The notes under the pieces were generated by a model. The model did not search any database and had not been told where the DNA came from. It saw only the letters and a program-made list of their open reading frames with translations. DNA of 64,000 nucleotides from Pseudomonas arsenicoxydans (GTDB lineage: Bacteria; Pseudomonadota; Gammaproteobacteria; Pseudomonadales; Pseudomonadaceae), in contig NZ_LT629705.1 in NCBI RefSeq assembly GCF_900103875.1, positions 1,869,001 through 1,933,000 on the forward strand, given 5' to 3'. Position 1 is the first letter of the stretch, and every line of letters starts with the position of its first letter. The position numbers and the translations under genes were made by a program. Below, piece by piece: positions 51,787-60,328 of the stretch.

Positions 51787-53157
51787 ATGACCACACCACG
51801 TGAAACCCGCGACTACCAGGCCGCCGATGCTGCGCACCACATCCACGCATTCGTCGATCAGAAAGCGCTCAACGATGAAGGGCCACGGGTGATGGTCCGT
51901 GGCGAGCGCCTGCACCTGTGGGACAACGATGGGCGGCGTTACCTCGATGGCATGTCCGGGCTGTGGTGCACCAACCTCGGTTATGGGCGCAAGGACCTGG
52001 CTGCTGCTGCGACCAGACAGCTTGAGCAGTTGCCGTACTACAACATGTTTTTCCACACCACCCACCCGCAGGTCATCGAGCTGTCGGAGCTGTTGTTCAG
52101 CCTGTTGCCGGGGCACTACAGCCACGCGATCTACACCAACTCCGGCTCCGAAGCCAACGAGGTGTTGATCCGCACGGTGCGCCGTTACTGGACGATTCTC
52201 GGCAAGCCCGAGAAGAAAGTCATGATCGGTCGCTGGAACGGTTACCACGGCTCGACGCTGGCGGCGACGGCGCTCGGCGGCATGAAGTTCATGCACGAAA
52301 TGGGCGGCATGCTGCCCGACATTGAACACATCGATGAGCCGTACTTCTTCGCTCATGAGGGCAACCTGACCCCGGCCGAATTCGGCTTGCGGGCGGCGCA
52401 GCAACTGGAAGCGAAGATTCTCGAACTGGGCGCGGACAAGGTCGCCGGGTTTATCGCCGAACCGTTCCAGGGCGCGGGCGGGATGATCTTTCCGCCGGAG
52501 AGTTACTGGCCGGAAATCCAGCGCATCTGCCGCAAGTACGACGTGCTGTTGTGCGCCGACGAAGTGATTGGTGGCTTCGGTCGCACCGGCGAATGGTTCG
52601 CCCACGAGCACTTCGGTTTTGAGCCGGACACGCTATCGATTGCCAAGGGTTTGACCTCCGGCTACATCCCCATGGGCGGGCTGATTCTGTCGAAGAAAAT
52701 GGCCCAGGTGCTGGTGGAGCAGGGCGGTGTATTTGCCCACGGCTTGACCTACTCCGGGCACCCGGTGGCGGCAGCGGTGGCCATCGCCAACCTCAAGGCC
52801 TTGCGCGATGAAGGCGTGGTCACTCGGGTCAAGGATGACATCGGGCCGTACCTGCAACAGTGCTTGCGCGAGGTGTTCGGCAATCACCCGTTGGTGGGCG
52901 ATATCCAGGGTGTCGGCATGGTCGCGGCGTTGCAGTTGGCCGAGGACAAGAGCAGTCGCAAGCGCTTTGCCAACGAGAATGATATTGCCTGGCGCTGCCG
53001 CACGATCGGCTTTGAGGAAGGCGTGATCATTCGCTCGACCTTGGGGCGGATGATCATGGCGCCGGCGTTGATTGCCAGTCGTGAAGAGGTTGATGAACTG
53101 GTCGGCAAAACCCTGAAAGCAGTCGATCGCACGGCGCAGGAATACGGCCGTCTCTAA
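51787..53157 (+). CDS. Class III PLP aminotransferase (SpuC-like)
   Basis: 456 residues. Class III omega-amine or beta-alanine-type transaminase: YLDGMSGLWCTNLGYGRKDL, YNMFFHTTHPQVIELSELL, the YTNSGSEANEVLIRTVRRYW phosphate-binding motif, WNGYHGSTLAATALGG, LLCADEVIGGFGRTG with the PLP-binding Asp, and the Schiff-base Lys in SIAKGLTSGYIPMGG. It moves an amino group from a terminal amine to pyruvate or 2-oxoglutarate, giving an aldehyde for the upstream ALDH. The nearest named families are SpuC (putrescine) and related polyamine enzymes; the real substrate is not shown by the sequence. Confidence 0.92.
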   Translation: MTTPRETRDYQAADAAHHIHAFVDQKALNDEGPRVMVRGERLHLWDNDGRRYLDGMSGLWCTNLGYGRKDLAAAATRQLEQLPYYNMFFHTTHPQVIELSELLFSLLPGHYSHAIYTNSGSEANEVLIRTVRRYWTILGKPEKKVMIGRWNGYHGSTLAATALGGMKFMHEMGGMLPDIEHIDEPYFFAHEGNLTPAEFGLRAAQQLEAKILELGADKVAGFIAEPFQGAGGMIFPPESYWPEIQRICRKYDVLLCADEVIGGFGRTGEWFAHEHFGFEPDTLSIAKGLTSGYIPMGGLILSKKMAQVLVEQGGVFAHGLTYSGHPVAAAVAIANLKALRDEGVVTRVKDDIGPYLQQCLREVFGNHPLVGDIQGVGMVAALQLAEDKSSRKRFANENDIAWRCRTIGFEEGVIIRSTLGRMIMAPALIASREEVDELVGKTLKAVDRTAQEYGRL

Positions 53158-53164
53158 TATCCAC

Positions 53165-53275
53165 TGATCGTTCCCACGCTCCCGCGTGGGAATGCAGCCC
53201 GGGACGCTCCGCGTCCCTGTGATGTGACGCAGAGCGTCACTGGAGGCATTCCCACGCAGAGCGTGGGAACGATCA
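53165..53275. repeat. REPIN-like element, family B copy 2
   Basis: 111 bp bounded by tgatcgttcccacgct and its complement, with the same internal hairpins as at 25065 and 62412. It is just past the aminotransferase stop and separates that gene from the importer genes. Confidence 0.9.
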
Positions 53276-53356
53276 TTTGCGCAAATAACTCCCTTCCTAT
53301 CTGTTTTGCACCCACCCCGTGCACCCCCGCAAACAGTGCTCATTTGCAGTGCGCAC

Positions 53357-53403
53357 TACCCAGTTTTTTCATCATTCCCAACGACATATTTCCTGATTTT
53401 CCT
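53357..53403 (+). promoter_or_regulatory. Shared 47-bp upstream block, copy 2
   Basis: Matches 50157-50203 at 35 of 47 positions without gaps. It lies 150 bases before the start of the ABC importer genes. The remainder of this 395-base gap holds the REPIN-like repeat at 53165-53275 and no gene that I can support. Confidence 0.55.
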
Positions 53404-53552
53404 ATTCCCGGCCTTGGTCCAACATCGACTTCGCCAGTCAGCCGAATGCTGTCCACCGCACGGTCCATCAGAGACCACAAGTGACAGCTCACCCGAGGCT
53501 CCTGGCCGTACTGCCCATGACAAAACTAAATCAACAGCTTTGGGAGTGCTCC

Positions 53553-54539
53553 ATGATCAAGTCCTTGCTTACCCGTTTCGCTCATCCACTGGCGGTCACC
53601 GCCATCGCCGCGACCGTCGCCACCAGCGCCCAGGCCGGCACCCTGTCCATCGGTCATACCACGTGGGTCGGCTACGGCACGCTCTACCTGGCGCAGGACC
53701 TGGGCTACTTCAAGGAAAACGGATTGACCGTCGAATTGCCCGTCGTCGAAGAGGCGTCGATGTACATGGCCGCGCAAGCTTCGGGCGAGTTGTCTGGCTC
53801 GGCGTCGACCATCGACGAAGTGCTCAAATACCGTCCGCAATTCTGCTTCAAGGCGGTAGCCGCACTGGATGACAGCCATGGTGGCGACGGTGTGCTGGTG
53901 GGCAAGGACGTCAAGAGTCTGCAGGAGCTCAAAGGCAAAGCCGTCGCGGTGAACGAAGGGTCGACCTCGCAGTTCTGGCTGTCCTACCTGCTGAAAAAAC
54001 ACGGCATGAGCATGAGTGACATCACCGTGCAGAACATGACGGCTGACGATGCCGCCACCGCGTTCATCGCCGGTCGCGTACCCGCCGCCGTGACGTGGGA
54101 GCCGCACCTGTCGATGGTGCGCAGCAAACAGCAAGGCAAAGTGCTGATCGATAGCAGCAGCACGCCGGGTGTGATTGTCGACGTGGTCGCGCTCAACTGC
54201 ACGGTCATCGAAAAGCAGCCGGAAGACGTCAAGGCGCTGGTTGCCGGCCTCTACAAAGCAGTGAAATACACCCAGGAACATCCGCAGGAAGCCTACAAAA
54301 TCATGGCCAAAGGCGTTGGCGGTTACCTTGCCGATCCGAAGGAGCTGGAAGCCGCCGCGCAAGGCGTCCGCTTCTACGATCAGGCCATGAGCGAGAAGCT
54401 CCTGGGCTCGCCGGGCAAACCGGGCGACAGCGAACCGCTGATCAAACTGGCTAACGAAACCGCCAGCGAATTGCAGGGCAAACCCTACAACGTCAGCAAT
54501 GACGACTTGATCGACAACCGTTTCGTCAGTCCGCTGTAG
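53553..54539 (+). CDS. NitT/TauT-type ABC importer, periplasmic binding protein
   Basis: 328 residues from ATG 53553; the frame is open from 53481 but this start gives a clean signal peptide (KSLLTRFAHPLAVTAIAATVATSAQA). The NMT1/THI5-like or SsuA fold is shown by TLSIGHTTWVGYGTLYLAQDLGYFKENGLTVELP, AAQASGELSGSASTIDEVLKY, and AVAVNEGSTSQFWLSYLLKKHGM, and DDAATAFIAGRVPAAVTWEPHLS. Substrate unknown: this fold binds nitrate, taurine, sulfonates, pyrimidines and amines. The neighbouring aminotransferase and dehydrogenase point to an amine. Confidence 0.88.
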   Translation: MIKSLLTRFAHPLAVTAIAATVATSAQAGTLSIGHTTWVGYGTLYLAQDLGYFKENGLTVELPVVEEASMYMAAQASGELSGSASTIDEVLKYRPQFCFKAVAALDDSHGGDGVLVGKDVKSLQELKGKAVAVNEGSTSQFWLSYLLKKHGMSMSDITVQNMTADDAATAFIAGRVPAAVTWEPHLSMVRSKQQGKVLIDSSSTPGVIVDVVALNCTVIEKQPEDVKALVAGLYKAVKYTQEHPQEAYKIMAKGVGGYLADPKELEAAAQGVRFYDQAMSEKLLGSPGKPGDSEPLIKLANETASELQGKPYNVSNDDLIDNRFVSPL

Positions 54540-54548
54540 GAGGTTCGC

Positions 54549-55352
54549 ATGTTCAAGCGCAATTCATGGCTGAGCCGCTGCATCACGCCCAAGACCGGCC
54601 TGCCGGTGCAGGTGATCTGGAGCGCGAGCGGTCTGGCCTGGGTGTTGTTGATTGGTCTGTGGGCCGGGTTGTCTTACGGCGGCGTGGTGCCGGGCATGTT
54701 CCTGCCGACGCCGGGCGCGGTGGTCGAGGCCGCCGTGCGCCTGGGCCGCGATGGCACGCTCGGCCAGCACGTGTGGGCCAGCGTCGAAGTGGTGATGGTC
54801 GGTTTCATCGTCTCGTCCCTGGTGGCGGTGCCGCTGGGGCTGTTGATGGGCAGCTTTCGCATCGTCCAGGCGTTCCTCGAACCGATGGTCAATTTCATCC
54901 GCTACCTGCCGGTGACCTCGTTCGTGCCGCTGTTCATCCTGTGGATCGGCATCGGTCTGGAGCAGCGGGTCTCGGTGATTATTTTCGGCGTGTTCTTCCA
55001 GCAGTTGGTGATGATTGCGGACGTGTCCAAGGGCATTTCCAAGGACTTGATCAACGCCTCATACACCCTGGGCTCGAATCGTCGCGATGCAGTACTGCAT
55101 GTGATCGCCCCGGCATCGTTGCCGGGTGTGCTCGACACCTTGCGCGTAACTATGGGCTGGGCCTGGACTTACCTGGTGGTCGCCGAGCTGGTCGCAGCCT
55201 CCAGCGGTCTGGGCTACCTGAGTCTTAAAGCCATGCGCGGCTTCCAAGTAGATGTAATTTTCCTGGCTATCGCGATCATCGGCCTGCTGGGCCTGGTCAC
55301 CGATCAACTGTTCCGTTTCCTTCGTCTGAGGATCGCCGCATGGGCTCAGTAA
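54549..55352 (+). CDS. NitT/TauT-type ABC importer, permease
   Basis: 267 residues with about six membrane helices. The binding-protein-dependent transport motif is visible as DLINASYTLGSNRRDAVLHVIAPASLPGVLDTLRVTMGWAWTYLVVAELV (EAA-type loop). Nine bases after the binding protein, and overlapping the ATPase gene by 13 bases. Confidence 0.92.
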   Translation: MFKRNSWLSRCITPKTGLPVQVIWSASGLAWVLLIGLWAGLSYGGVVPGMFLPTPGAVVEAAVRLGRDGTLGQHVWASVEVVMVGFIVSSLVAVPLGLLMGSFRIVQAFLEPMVNFIRYLPVTSFVPLFILWIGIGLEQRVSVIIFGVFFQQLVMIADVSKGISKDLINASYTLGSNRRDAVLHVIAPASLPGVLDTLRVTMGWAWTYLVVAELVAASSGLGYLSLKAMRGFQVDVIFLAIAIIGLLGLVTDQLFRFLRLRIAAWAQ

Positions 55353-56176
55353 GCGCCGTAAACCCACGTTTCGTCACACCGACGGCCGCCCCGGTGCAGG
55401 CGGCGCCCCGACTGCAAGTGGACAAGGTCAGCCTGCGTTATCAAAAACCTGACGGCGGCATGTTCACCGCGCTGGAACAGGTGTCGTTTGAAGTGCCGGA
55501 TCAACAGTTCGCCGTGCTGGTCGGGCCGTCGGGCTGCGGCAAGTCGAGTTTGCTGTACCTCACGGCGGGCCTGAATGAGCCGACCGAAGGCGAAATCTAC
55601 GTCGGCGGCCAGCAGGTGCAAGGACCGGGTGCGGATCGCGGCATGGTGTTCCAGAGCTACACCCTGTTCCCGTGGCTGACCGTGCGCCAGAACGTCGAGT
55701 TCGGTCTCAAGCGGCGCGGCATGGCTGCGGCCCAGCGCAAGGAAATCGTCGACTATTACGTCAATGAAGTGGGCTTGACGGGATTCGCTGACAACTACGC
55801 CAAGCAGTTGTCCGGCGGCATGATGCAGCGTGTGGCAATTGCCCGGGCGCTGGCCAACGACCCGCAAATCCTGCTGATGGATGAACCGTTCGGTGCGCTC
55901 GACAGCCAGACGCGCCTGCAAATGCAACAGCTGCTGCTACGCGTCTGGGGCAACAGCAAGAAGACCGTGCTGTTCGTGACCCACGACATCGACGAGGCGA
56001 TTCTGTTGGGTGATCGGGTCTACGTGATGGGCGCCAGGCCTGGGCGGATCAAGCAGATTCTGGACGTGCCGATCGAACGCCCACGGACGCTGGACATGGT
56101 CATGGAGCGCTCGTTCATCGACATGAAACGCAGGATTTTCGGGCTGCTGCATGACGATTTGGAGGAGGTGCATTGA
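55340..56176 (+). CDS. NitT/TauT-type ABC importer, ATPase
   Basis: 278 residues. Walker A GPSGCGKSS, Q-loop VFQSYTLFPWLTV, signature LSGGMMQRVAIARALA, Walker B ILLMDEPFGALDSQ and H-loop TVLFVTHDIDEAILL. It powers the importer encoded by the two previous genes. The last gene of the transporter operon; a convergent phosphodiesterase gene begins 7 bases beyond. Confidence 0.95.
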   Translation: MGSVSAVNPRFVTPTAAPVQAAPRLQVDKVSLRYQKPDGGMFTALEQVSFEVPDQQFAVLVGPSGCGKSSLLYLTAGLNEPTEGEIYVGGQQVQGPGADRGMVFQSYTLFPWLTVRQNVEFGLKRRGMAAAQRKEIVDYYVNEVGLTGFADNYAKQLSGGMMQRVAIARALANDPQILLMDEPFGALDSQTRLQMQQLLLRVWGNSKKTVLFVTHDIDEAILLGDRVYVMGARPGRIKQILDVPIERPRTLDMVMERSFIDMKRRIFGLLHDDLEEVH

Positions 56177-56183
56177 TCCAGTT

Positions 56184-57263
56184 CTACGGGGCCGGCGGCA
56201 ACAGGAACCGTGCAATTACCGGAAGGTGATCGGAGATGCGCAACGTGTCGTCCTGCCTCACCATCGCCTCGACCCGTTTGATCCGCGGACTGTAGAACAG
56301 GTAGTCGACCGTCCGGTCGGGGCCGTTCAAGCCCGGATCATTCGGGTAATGGGTCAGCCAGTGCGCCCGGTCGACACCGCTGGCTTCGTTGTTGGTCGGG
56401 ATCATCGGGTATTTGTCCCACAGCACATGCAAGGCGCTGTCGGCGGAGTAGGGCGTGCGTTGTTCGTCCGGCAGACGTAGATATTGGCCCAGCGGCAACA
56501 GGTTGAAATCACCGCCGATCAGCCACGGCGTGCCACGGCTTTCGTACTTGTCGAGCACCTTGGCCACGGCGGTCACTTGCGCTTGCAAGGAGTCGTCGGG
56601 CTGGACGACGCGGTCCAGATGGGTATTGAGCAGCGCGATCTGCCCGCCGTCGCTCAACGGCATATAGGCCACCAGCAACGCGTTTTTCGGTTTGAACTGA
56701 CGACTGATGAAGTTGGCCGACGCGACCGGCAATTGCAGGCGTTCGGCGTGTTCGATCTGGAAGCGACTGAGGGTGGCGAGTTGCCGGCCGACGCTGCCGA
56801 AGATATGCGGCTCAGGCACGAAATCGGCTTTCCAGTCGAAGGCGTGGGCGCTGCAGGAATAAAGGTCGGCGAGGCGTTCCTGGAGCAACTTGAACTGATT
56901 CTGGTAATCGCTGGCCTTGGCGCCGTCATCCAGTTCCTGCAACAGGACGACATCGGGTTGCTCGTCGCGAATCACTCGCGCCACTTCATCAAGGCTGAAC
57001 GCCATGTCTTCGAGAGTAGGTTTTTCGTCATTGCCGGCGGCCAGGTCATTCCAGAAAACATAGCGTTTACCCGCCAGGTACTGGACGTTCCAGGTCATCA
57101 CTTTCAGCGCCTGGCCGGGCACCAGCGTCGGCGCCTGAGCGTTGCAGCTGACCGGCAAAACTTCCCTGGCCTCCGGGCGCCAGGTCAGGCTGTAGATCAT
57201 CAGGGCAATCAGGCCGGTCACGATCAACAGGCCCAGCAGGGTGTAGCGCAGTAGACGGGTCAT
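56184..57263 (-). CDS. Endonuclease/exonuclease/phosphatase family protein, membrane-anchored
   Basis: 359 residues from ATG 57263 (MTRLLRYTLLGLLIVTGLIALMIYSL), giving one N-terminal membrane anchor; an upstream start at 57302 adds 13 residues. EEP fold with VMTWNVQYLAGKR (metal Asn), VVLLQELDD (Glu), LNTHLDR (His), IGGDFNLLP (Asp/Asn) and the final SDHLPVIARF (catalytic His). The catalytic domain faces the periplasm if the anchor is right. It could hydrolyse phosphodiesters of nucleic acid, phospholipid or sugar; not decidable here. Confidence 0.88.
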   Translation of the reverse strand: MTRLLRYTLLGLLIVTGLIALMIYSLTWRPEAREVLPVSCNAQAPTLVPGQALKVMTWNVQYLAGKRYVFWNDLAAGNDEKPTLEDMAFSLDEVARVIRDEQPDVVLLQELDDGAKASDYQNQFKLLQERLADLYSCSAHAFDWKADFVPEPHIFGSVGRQLATLSRFQIEHAERLQLPVASANFISRQFKPKNALLVAYMPLSDGGQIALLNTHLDRVVQPDDSLQAQVTAVAKVLDKYESRGTPWLIGGDFNLLPLGQYLRLPDEQRTPYSADSALHVLWDKYPMIPTNNEASGVDRAHWLTHYPNDPGLNGPDRTVDYLFYSPRIKRVEAMVRQDDTLRISDHLPVIARFLLPPAP

Positions 57264-57338
57264 GGCTCGGCTTATAGCGTTACAAAAGATGGCCCCGAGC
57301 ATAACCGACAGACGGGTTTACGCCCACGGGTAGTGCGG

Positions 57339-58013
57339 TCAGAGCGGTCGGTCAATTTTCTCGGGCGCATCGCTGATGAGCATGAACAGGCGAAACAGCA
57401 CCACGCTGGTGAACAATTGCAAGAAACTGTGAGCGCTGTCGATCAGCAGTGAAATCACCGGGTTCTGCGGGTCGGGGTAGACCGCCAGGGTTGCGCCCTT
57501 GAGCACCCACAACGGGCCCATTACACACAATATGCACACCAGGATCCGCATGAAATGGCCGCGGGTCAGGCGCAGGCTTTCTTTCATCGCGGCCAGCGGG
57601 GACAGGCCTCTGAGCACCAACAGGTATTCACTGAAGGCCAGCATCACCATCAGCCAGATGCCCGGCAGGAAATACAGCGACAGACCCACCAGGATCAGCA
57701 AGGTATTGAGGCCCGTGAGCAGGGCGAAGCGCGGCCACAGGTAGGCCGACCTTGACAGCAGCTCGCGGGTGGTCGGCGATTCGCCACGACTGCGGGCATC
57801 GAGAAACAGGATCAGCGCGGCGGTGTACAGCGGATACACCAGCAGGCCGACCAGCACGCTCATACCGGGGAATCCGTCCGGCTGGGTGGAGTGGTCGACC
57901 ACTTGTTGCAGCAATGCCTCGACGATCACCAGCGGCAGGCACAGTTGGACAATCTGGCCCAGATGGCGCTTGAAGAAATACAAAGAGTCACGCAGTACGT
58001 CGAACGGATTCAT
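57339..58013 (-). CDS. YciC family inner membrane protein (UPF0259)
   Basis: 224 residues from ATG 58013 (MNPFDVLRDSLYFFKRHLGQIVQLCLPLVIVEALLQQV); the open frame starts at 58076. Five to six membrane helices and the family's opening motif. Function unknown. 75 bases upstream of the phosphodiesterase gene on the same strand, so possibly one transcript. Confidence 0.88.
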   Translation of the reverse strand: MNPFDVLRDSLYFFKRHLGQIVQLCLPLVIVEALLQQVVDHSTQPDGFPGMSVLVGLLVYPLYTAALILFLDARSRGESPTTRELLSRSAYLWPRFALLTGLNTLLILVGLSLYFLPGIWLMVMLAFSEYLLVLRGLSPLAAMKESLRLTRGHFMRILVCILCVMGPLWVLKGATLAVYPDPQNPVISLLIDSAHSFLQLFTSVVLFRLFMLISDAPEKIDRPL

Positions 58014-58191
58014 CAGTCGGTATCGCTGGTTGAAAGCAGTGGCCCACTTTAACCGATGATGCGCTGTCGCAAGCAAACGTAAACGTTCGGTAAAGGCTAT
58101 TGAAACAACTTGTTTCAGCCTCCATTAAGGTTGAGCACCTTATCCTCTTTGGAAAAGAGCAACGATTTCTCCGGCAATCTACGAGGTCGCC

Positions 58192-58947
58192 ATGAACAGC
58201 GAAGAACAAACCCTGATCGATGGACTGTTTTCCCGGCTGCAACAGGCCGAAACGGACTCAGCCCCGCGCGACGCCCAGGCCGAGGCGCGGATCAAGGAAC
58301 ACCTGACTCGCCAACCCGCGGCAGGCTATTTCATGACCCAGGCGATTCTGGTTCAAGAGGCAGCCATCAAAAGCCTCGACGAACAGAACAAGCAATTGAC
58401 CCAGCAAGTGCAGCAATTGCAGGCCGAACTGCAAGCGGCCAAGGCACAGGCTCCGGCACCGGCGCCAGCCAGTGGTGGCTTTTTATCGAGCATCTTTGGT
58501 GGAAGCTCCCGCGAGCCGCAACCCGCGCCCGCCCAGAGCGCTCCGCCCTCCACCGGCGGATGGCGTGAACCGGCGCGGCCGTCATTCAATTCGCAGCCGC
58601 CACAGCAGAACTTCGGTGCCGCACCGCCACCGCAGAACTACGGACAACCGCAACAACCGATTGGCAGCGGTTTCCTCGGCAGCGCGTTGAAAACCGCGGC
58701 CGGTGTGGCCGGTGGTGTCATGCTGGCAGAAGGCATCAGCAGCCTGTTTCACCACAATCAGCAGCCCGAAGTGGTCGAAGTCATCAAGGAAGAGCCGGCC
58801 CAGGTTGCGGATAATAGCGCTGACAACAGCTGGAGTGACAACCAGCGCGTGGCCGACAACAGCAGCGATCAGGGCGGCTTCACCGACGCCGACTACAGCG
58901 ATGACAGCTCATCGTTCTTTGACAACGACGACGATTCCTTCGTCTGA
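58192..58947 (+). CDS. DUF2076 family protein
   Basis: 251 residues. Family pattern of an N-terminal helical region (MNSEEQTLIDGLFSRLQQAE, and QAILVQEAAIKSLDEQNKQLTQQVQQLQAELQAAK, a coiled coil about 55-90), a Pro/Gln/Ala-rich linker, a Gly-rich segment (GSALKTAAGVAGGVMLAEGISSLF) and a very acidic C-terminal tail rich in Asp, Asn and Ser. Periplasmic ligand-binding function has been suggested for the family, but no signal peptide is visible here. Function unknown. Confidence 0.88.
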   Translation: MNSEEQTLIDGLFSRLQQAETDSAPRDAQAEARIKEHLTRQPAAGYFMTQAILVQEAAIKSLDEQNKQLTQQVQQLQAELQAAKAQAPAPAPASGGFLSSIFGGSSREPQPAPAQSAPPSTGGWREPARPSFNSQPPQQNFGAAPPPQNYGQPQQPIGSGFLGSALKTAAGVAGGVMLAEGISSLFHHNQQPEVVEVIKEEPAQVADNSADNSWSDNQRVADNSSDQGGFTDADYSDDSSSFFDNDDDSFV

Positions 58948-59084
58948 TGTGCCATTCGTCCGGAGCGCTGCGGCGCTTCGGGCCGATTATTCGCGGAACA
59001 ATCCTTCAGGCTGGCATACTGGGCAACTTTTCGGGCCTTGCGCCTGATCCTGCCCGCGCTTTGGCGCGCAAATGAGGATGACCG

Positions 59085-59564
59085 GTGAAAAAAATCGCAG
59101 TGTTCGCCGATGTTCAAAACCTCTATTACACCGTGCGTCAGGCCTATGGTTGCCACTTCAACTATGCAGCGCTGTGGGCTGATATCAGCAAACAGGGCGA
59201 GATCGTCGAAGCGTATGCCTACGCCATCGATCGTGGCGACAGCAAACAACAGCAATTCCAGCAGATCCTGCGCAACCTCGGTTTCATCGTGAAACTCAAA
59301 CCCTACATCCAGCGCAGCGACGGTTCGGCCAAGGGCGACTGGGACGTGGGCATCACCCTCGACATCATGGACGCTGCCGATCACGTCGACGAAGTGGTGC
59401 TGGCTTCCGGCGACGGGGATTTCGACATGCTGCTGGAGCGCATCATCAACAAGCACGGCGTGCAAGCGGTGGCCTACGGCGTACCGGGTCTGACCGCCAA
59501 CTCGCTGATCCGCGCTGCCAGCCGCTACGTGCCGATCGAAGGCGCGTTGCTGCTCAAGAATTGA
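59085..59564 (+). CDS. NYN-domain protein (LabA/DUF88 type)
   Basis: 159 residues starting with GTG. A PIN-like NYN domain with the acidic residues expected of a metal-dependent ribonuclease: AVFADVQNLYY, GDWDVGITLDIMDAADHVDEVVLASGDGDFDML. LabA/YaaT-type NYN proteins act on RNA or bind it. It is 23 bases upstream of a DEDDh exonuclease gene, so both may be cotranscribed and work on the same RNA. Confidence 0.9.
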   Translation: MKKIAVFADVQNLYYTVRQAYGCHFNYAALWADISKQGEIVEAYAYAIDRGDSKQQQFQQILRNLGFIVKLKPYIQRSDGSAKGDWDVGITLDIMDAADHVDEVVLASGDGDFDMLLERIINKHGVQAVAYGVPGLTANSLIRAASRYVPIEGALLLKN

Positions 59565-59586
59565 TTTTTACGGAGCTGAAACAGGT

Positions 59587-60198
59587 TTGGAACGCATAGC
59601 AGTCATCGACTTTGAAACGACCGGGATCTCCCCGAGCAGCAGTTGCCGGGCCACGGAAATTGCCGTGGTGATCCTTGAGCAGGGGCGCATCGTCGACCGT
59701 TACCAAAGCCTGATGAACGCTGGCGTGCGCGTGCCCGGCTTCATCGAACAACTCACCGGCATCAGCAACGCCATGCTGCGCACCGCGCCGTCGGCCGAGC
59801 AGGTGATGAACGAGGTCAACGAGTTCGTTGGCATCACACCGCTGCTGGCGCACAACGCGGCGTTCGACCAGAAGTTCTGGGACTTCGAGCTGGGACGGAT
59901 CAAACGCACCCGCTTGCAGAGCTTTGCCTGCTCGCTGCTGCTCGCCCGGCGCCTGATGCCCGCCGCACCGAACCACAAACTCGGCACCCTCACCACCTTC
60001 GCCAGCCTGCCCAATACCGGCAAGGCTCACCGGGCGATGGCCGATGCCGAAATGGCGGCCAACCTGACCGCGCATCTGGCTCAGGAACTGCGGCAAAAGC
60101 ATGGGTTACGCGAGTTGTCCCATGATCTGCTGGTGAGTTTGCAGAAAGTGCCGGCGGCGAAGATCAATGAGCATCTCAAGCGCCATCGCGGGTTCTGA
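59587..60198 (+). CDS. DEDDh 3'-5' exonuclease (DnaQ-like)
   Basis: 203 residues, apparently starting with TTG 59587; no better start exists and ERIAVIDFETTG is directly at the N-terminus. The Exo I motif DFETTG, Exo II HNAAFDQKFW and Exo III HRAMADAEMAA give the complete D-E-D-H-D set. It could proofread or process RNA. The last 45 bases, encoding AKINEHLKRHRGF, are repeated at 62357-62401, marking this gene as the likely insertion target of the next 2.2 kb. Confidence 0.9.
   Translation: MERIAVIDFETTGISPSSSCRATEIAVVILEQGRIVDRYQSLMNAGVRVPGFIEQLTGISNAMLRTAPSAEQVMNEVNEFVGITPLLAHNAAFDQKFWDFELGRIKRTRLQSFACSLLLARRLMPAAPNHKLGTLTTFASLPNTGKAHRAMADAEMAANLTAHLAQELRQKHGLRELSHDLLVSLQKVPAAKINEHLKRHRGF
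60154..60198 (+). repeat. Left copy of the 45-bp direct repeat (3' end of the exonuclease gene)
   Basis: Identical at 43 of 45 positions to 62357-62401. It includes the last coding bases and the stop codon. Sequences outside both copies do not match. Reads as an attachment-site-like duplication at the 3' end of a gene. Confidence 0.85.
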
Positions 60199-60215
60199 AG
60201 CGCACCACAAAAACC

Positions 60216-60305
60216 TGTGGGAGCGGGCTTGCCCGCGATAGCGATTTAACATTCAACATTGATGTTGACTGACACACCGCTTTCGCGAGCAGGCTCGCTC
60301 CCACA
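60216..60305. repeat. REPIN-like inverted pair of REP sequences
   Basis: REP at 60216-60238 (tgtgggagcgggcttgcccgcga) faces its inverted partner at 60283-60305 (tcgcgagcaggctcgctcccaca) across 44 bases. It is the uninterrupted version of the element split by the IS at 31104. Confidence 0.88.
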
Positions 60306-60328
60306 TTGGTTCTGCGGCGGTTCTTTGA

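Noticed and set aside
53165-53275. CRISPR-like array in the repeat-rich gaps
   Set aside because: The repeats are inverted, nested hairpins of one unit, not regularly spaced direct repeats with unique spacers.
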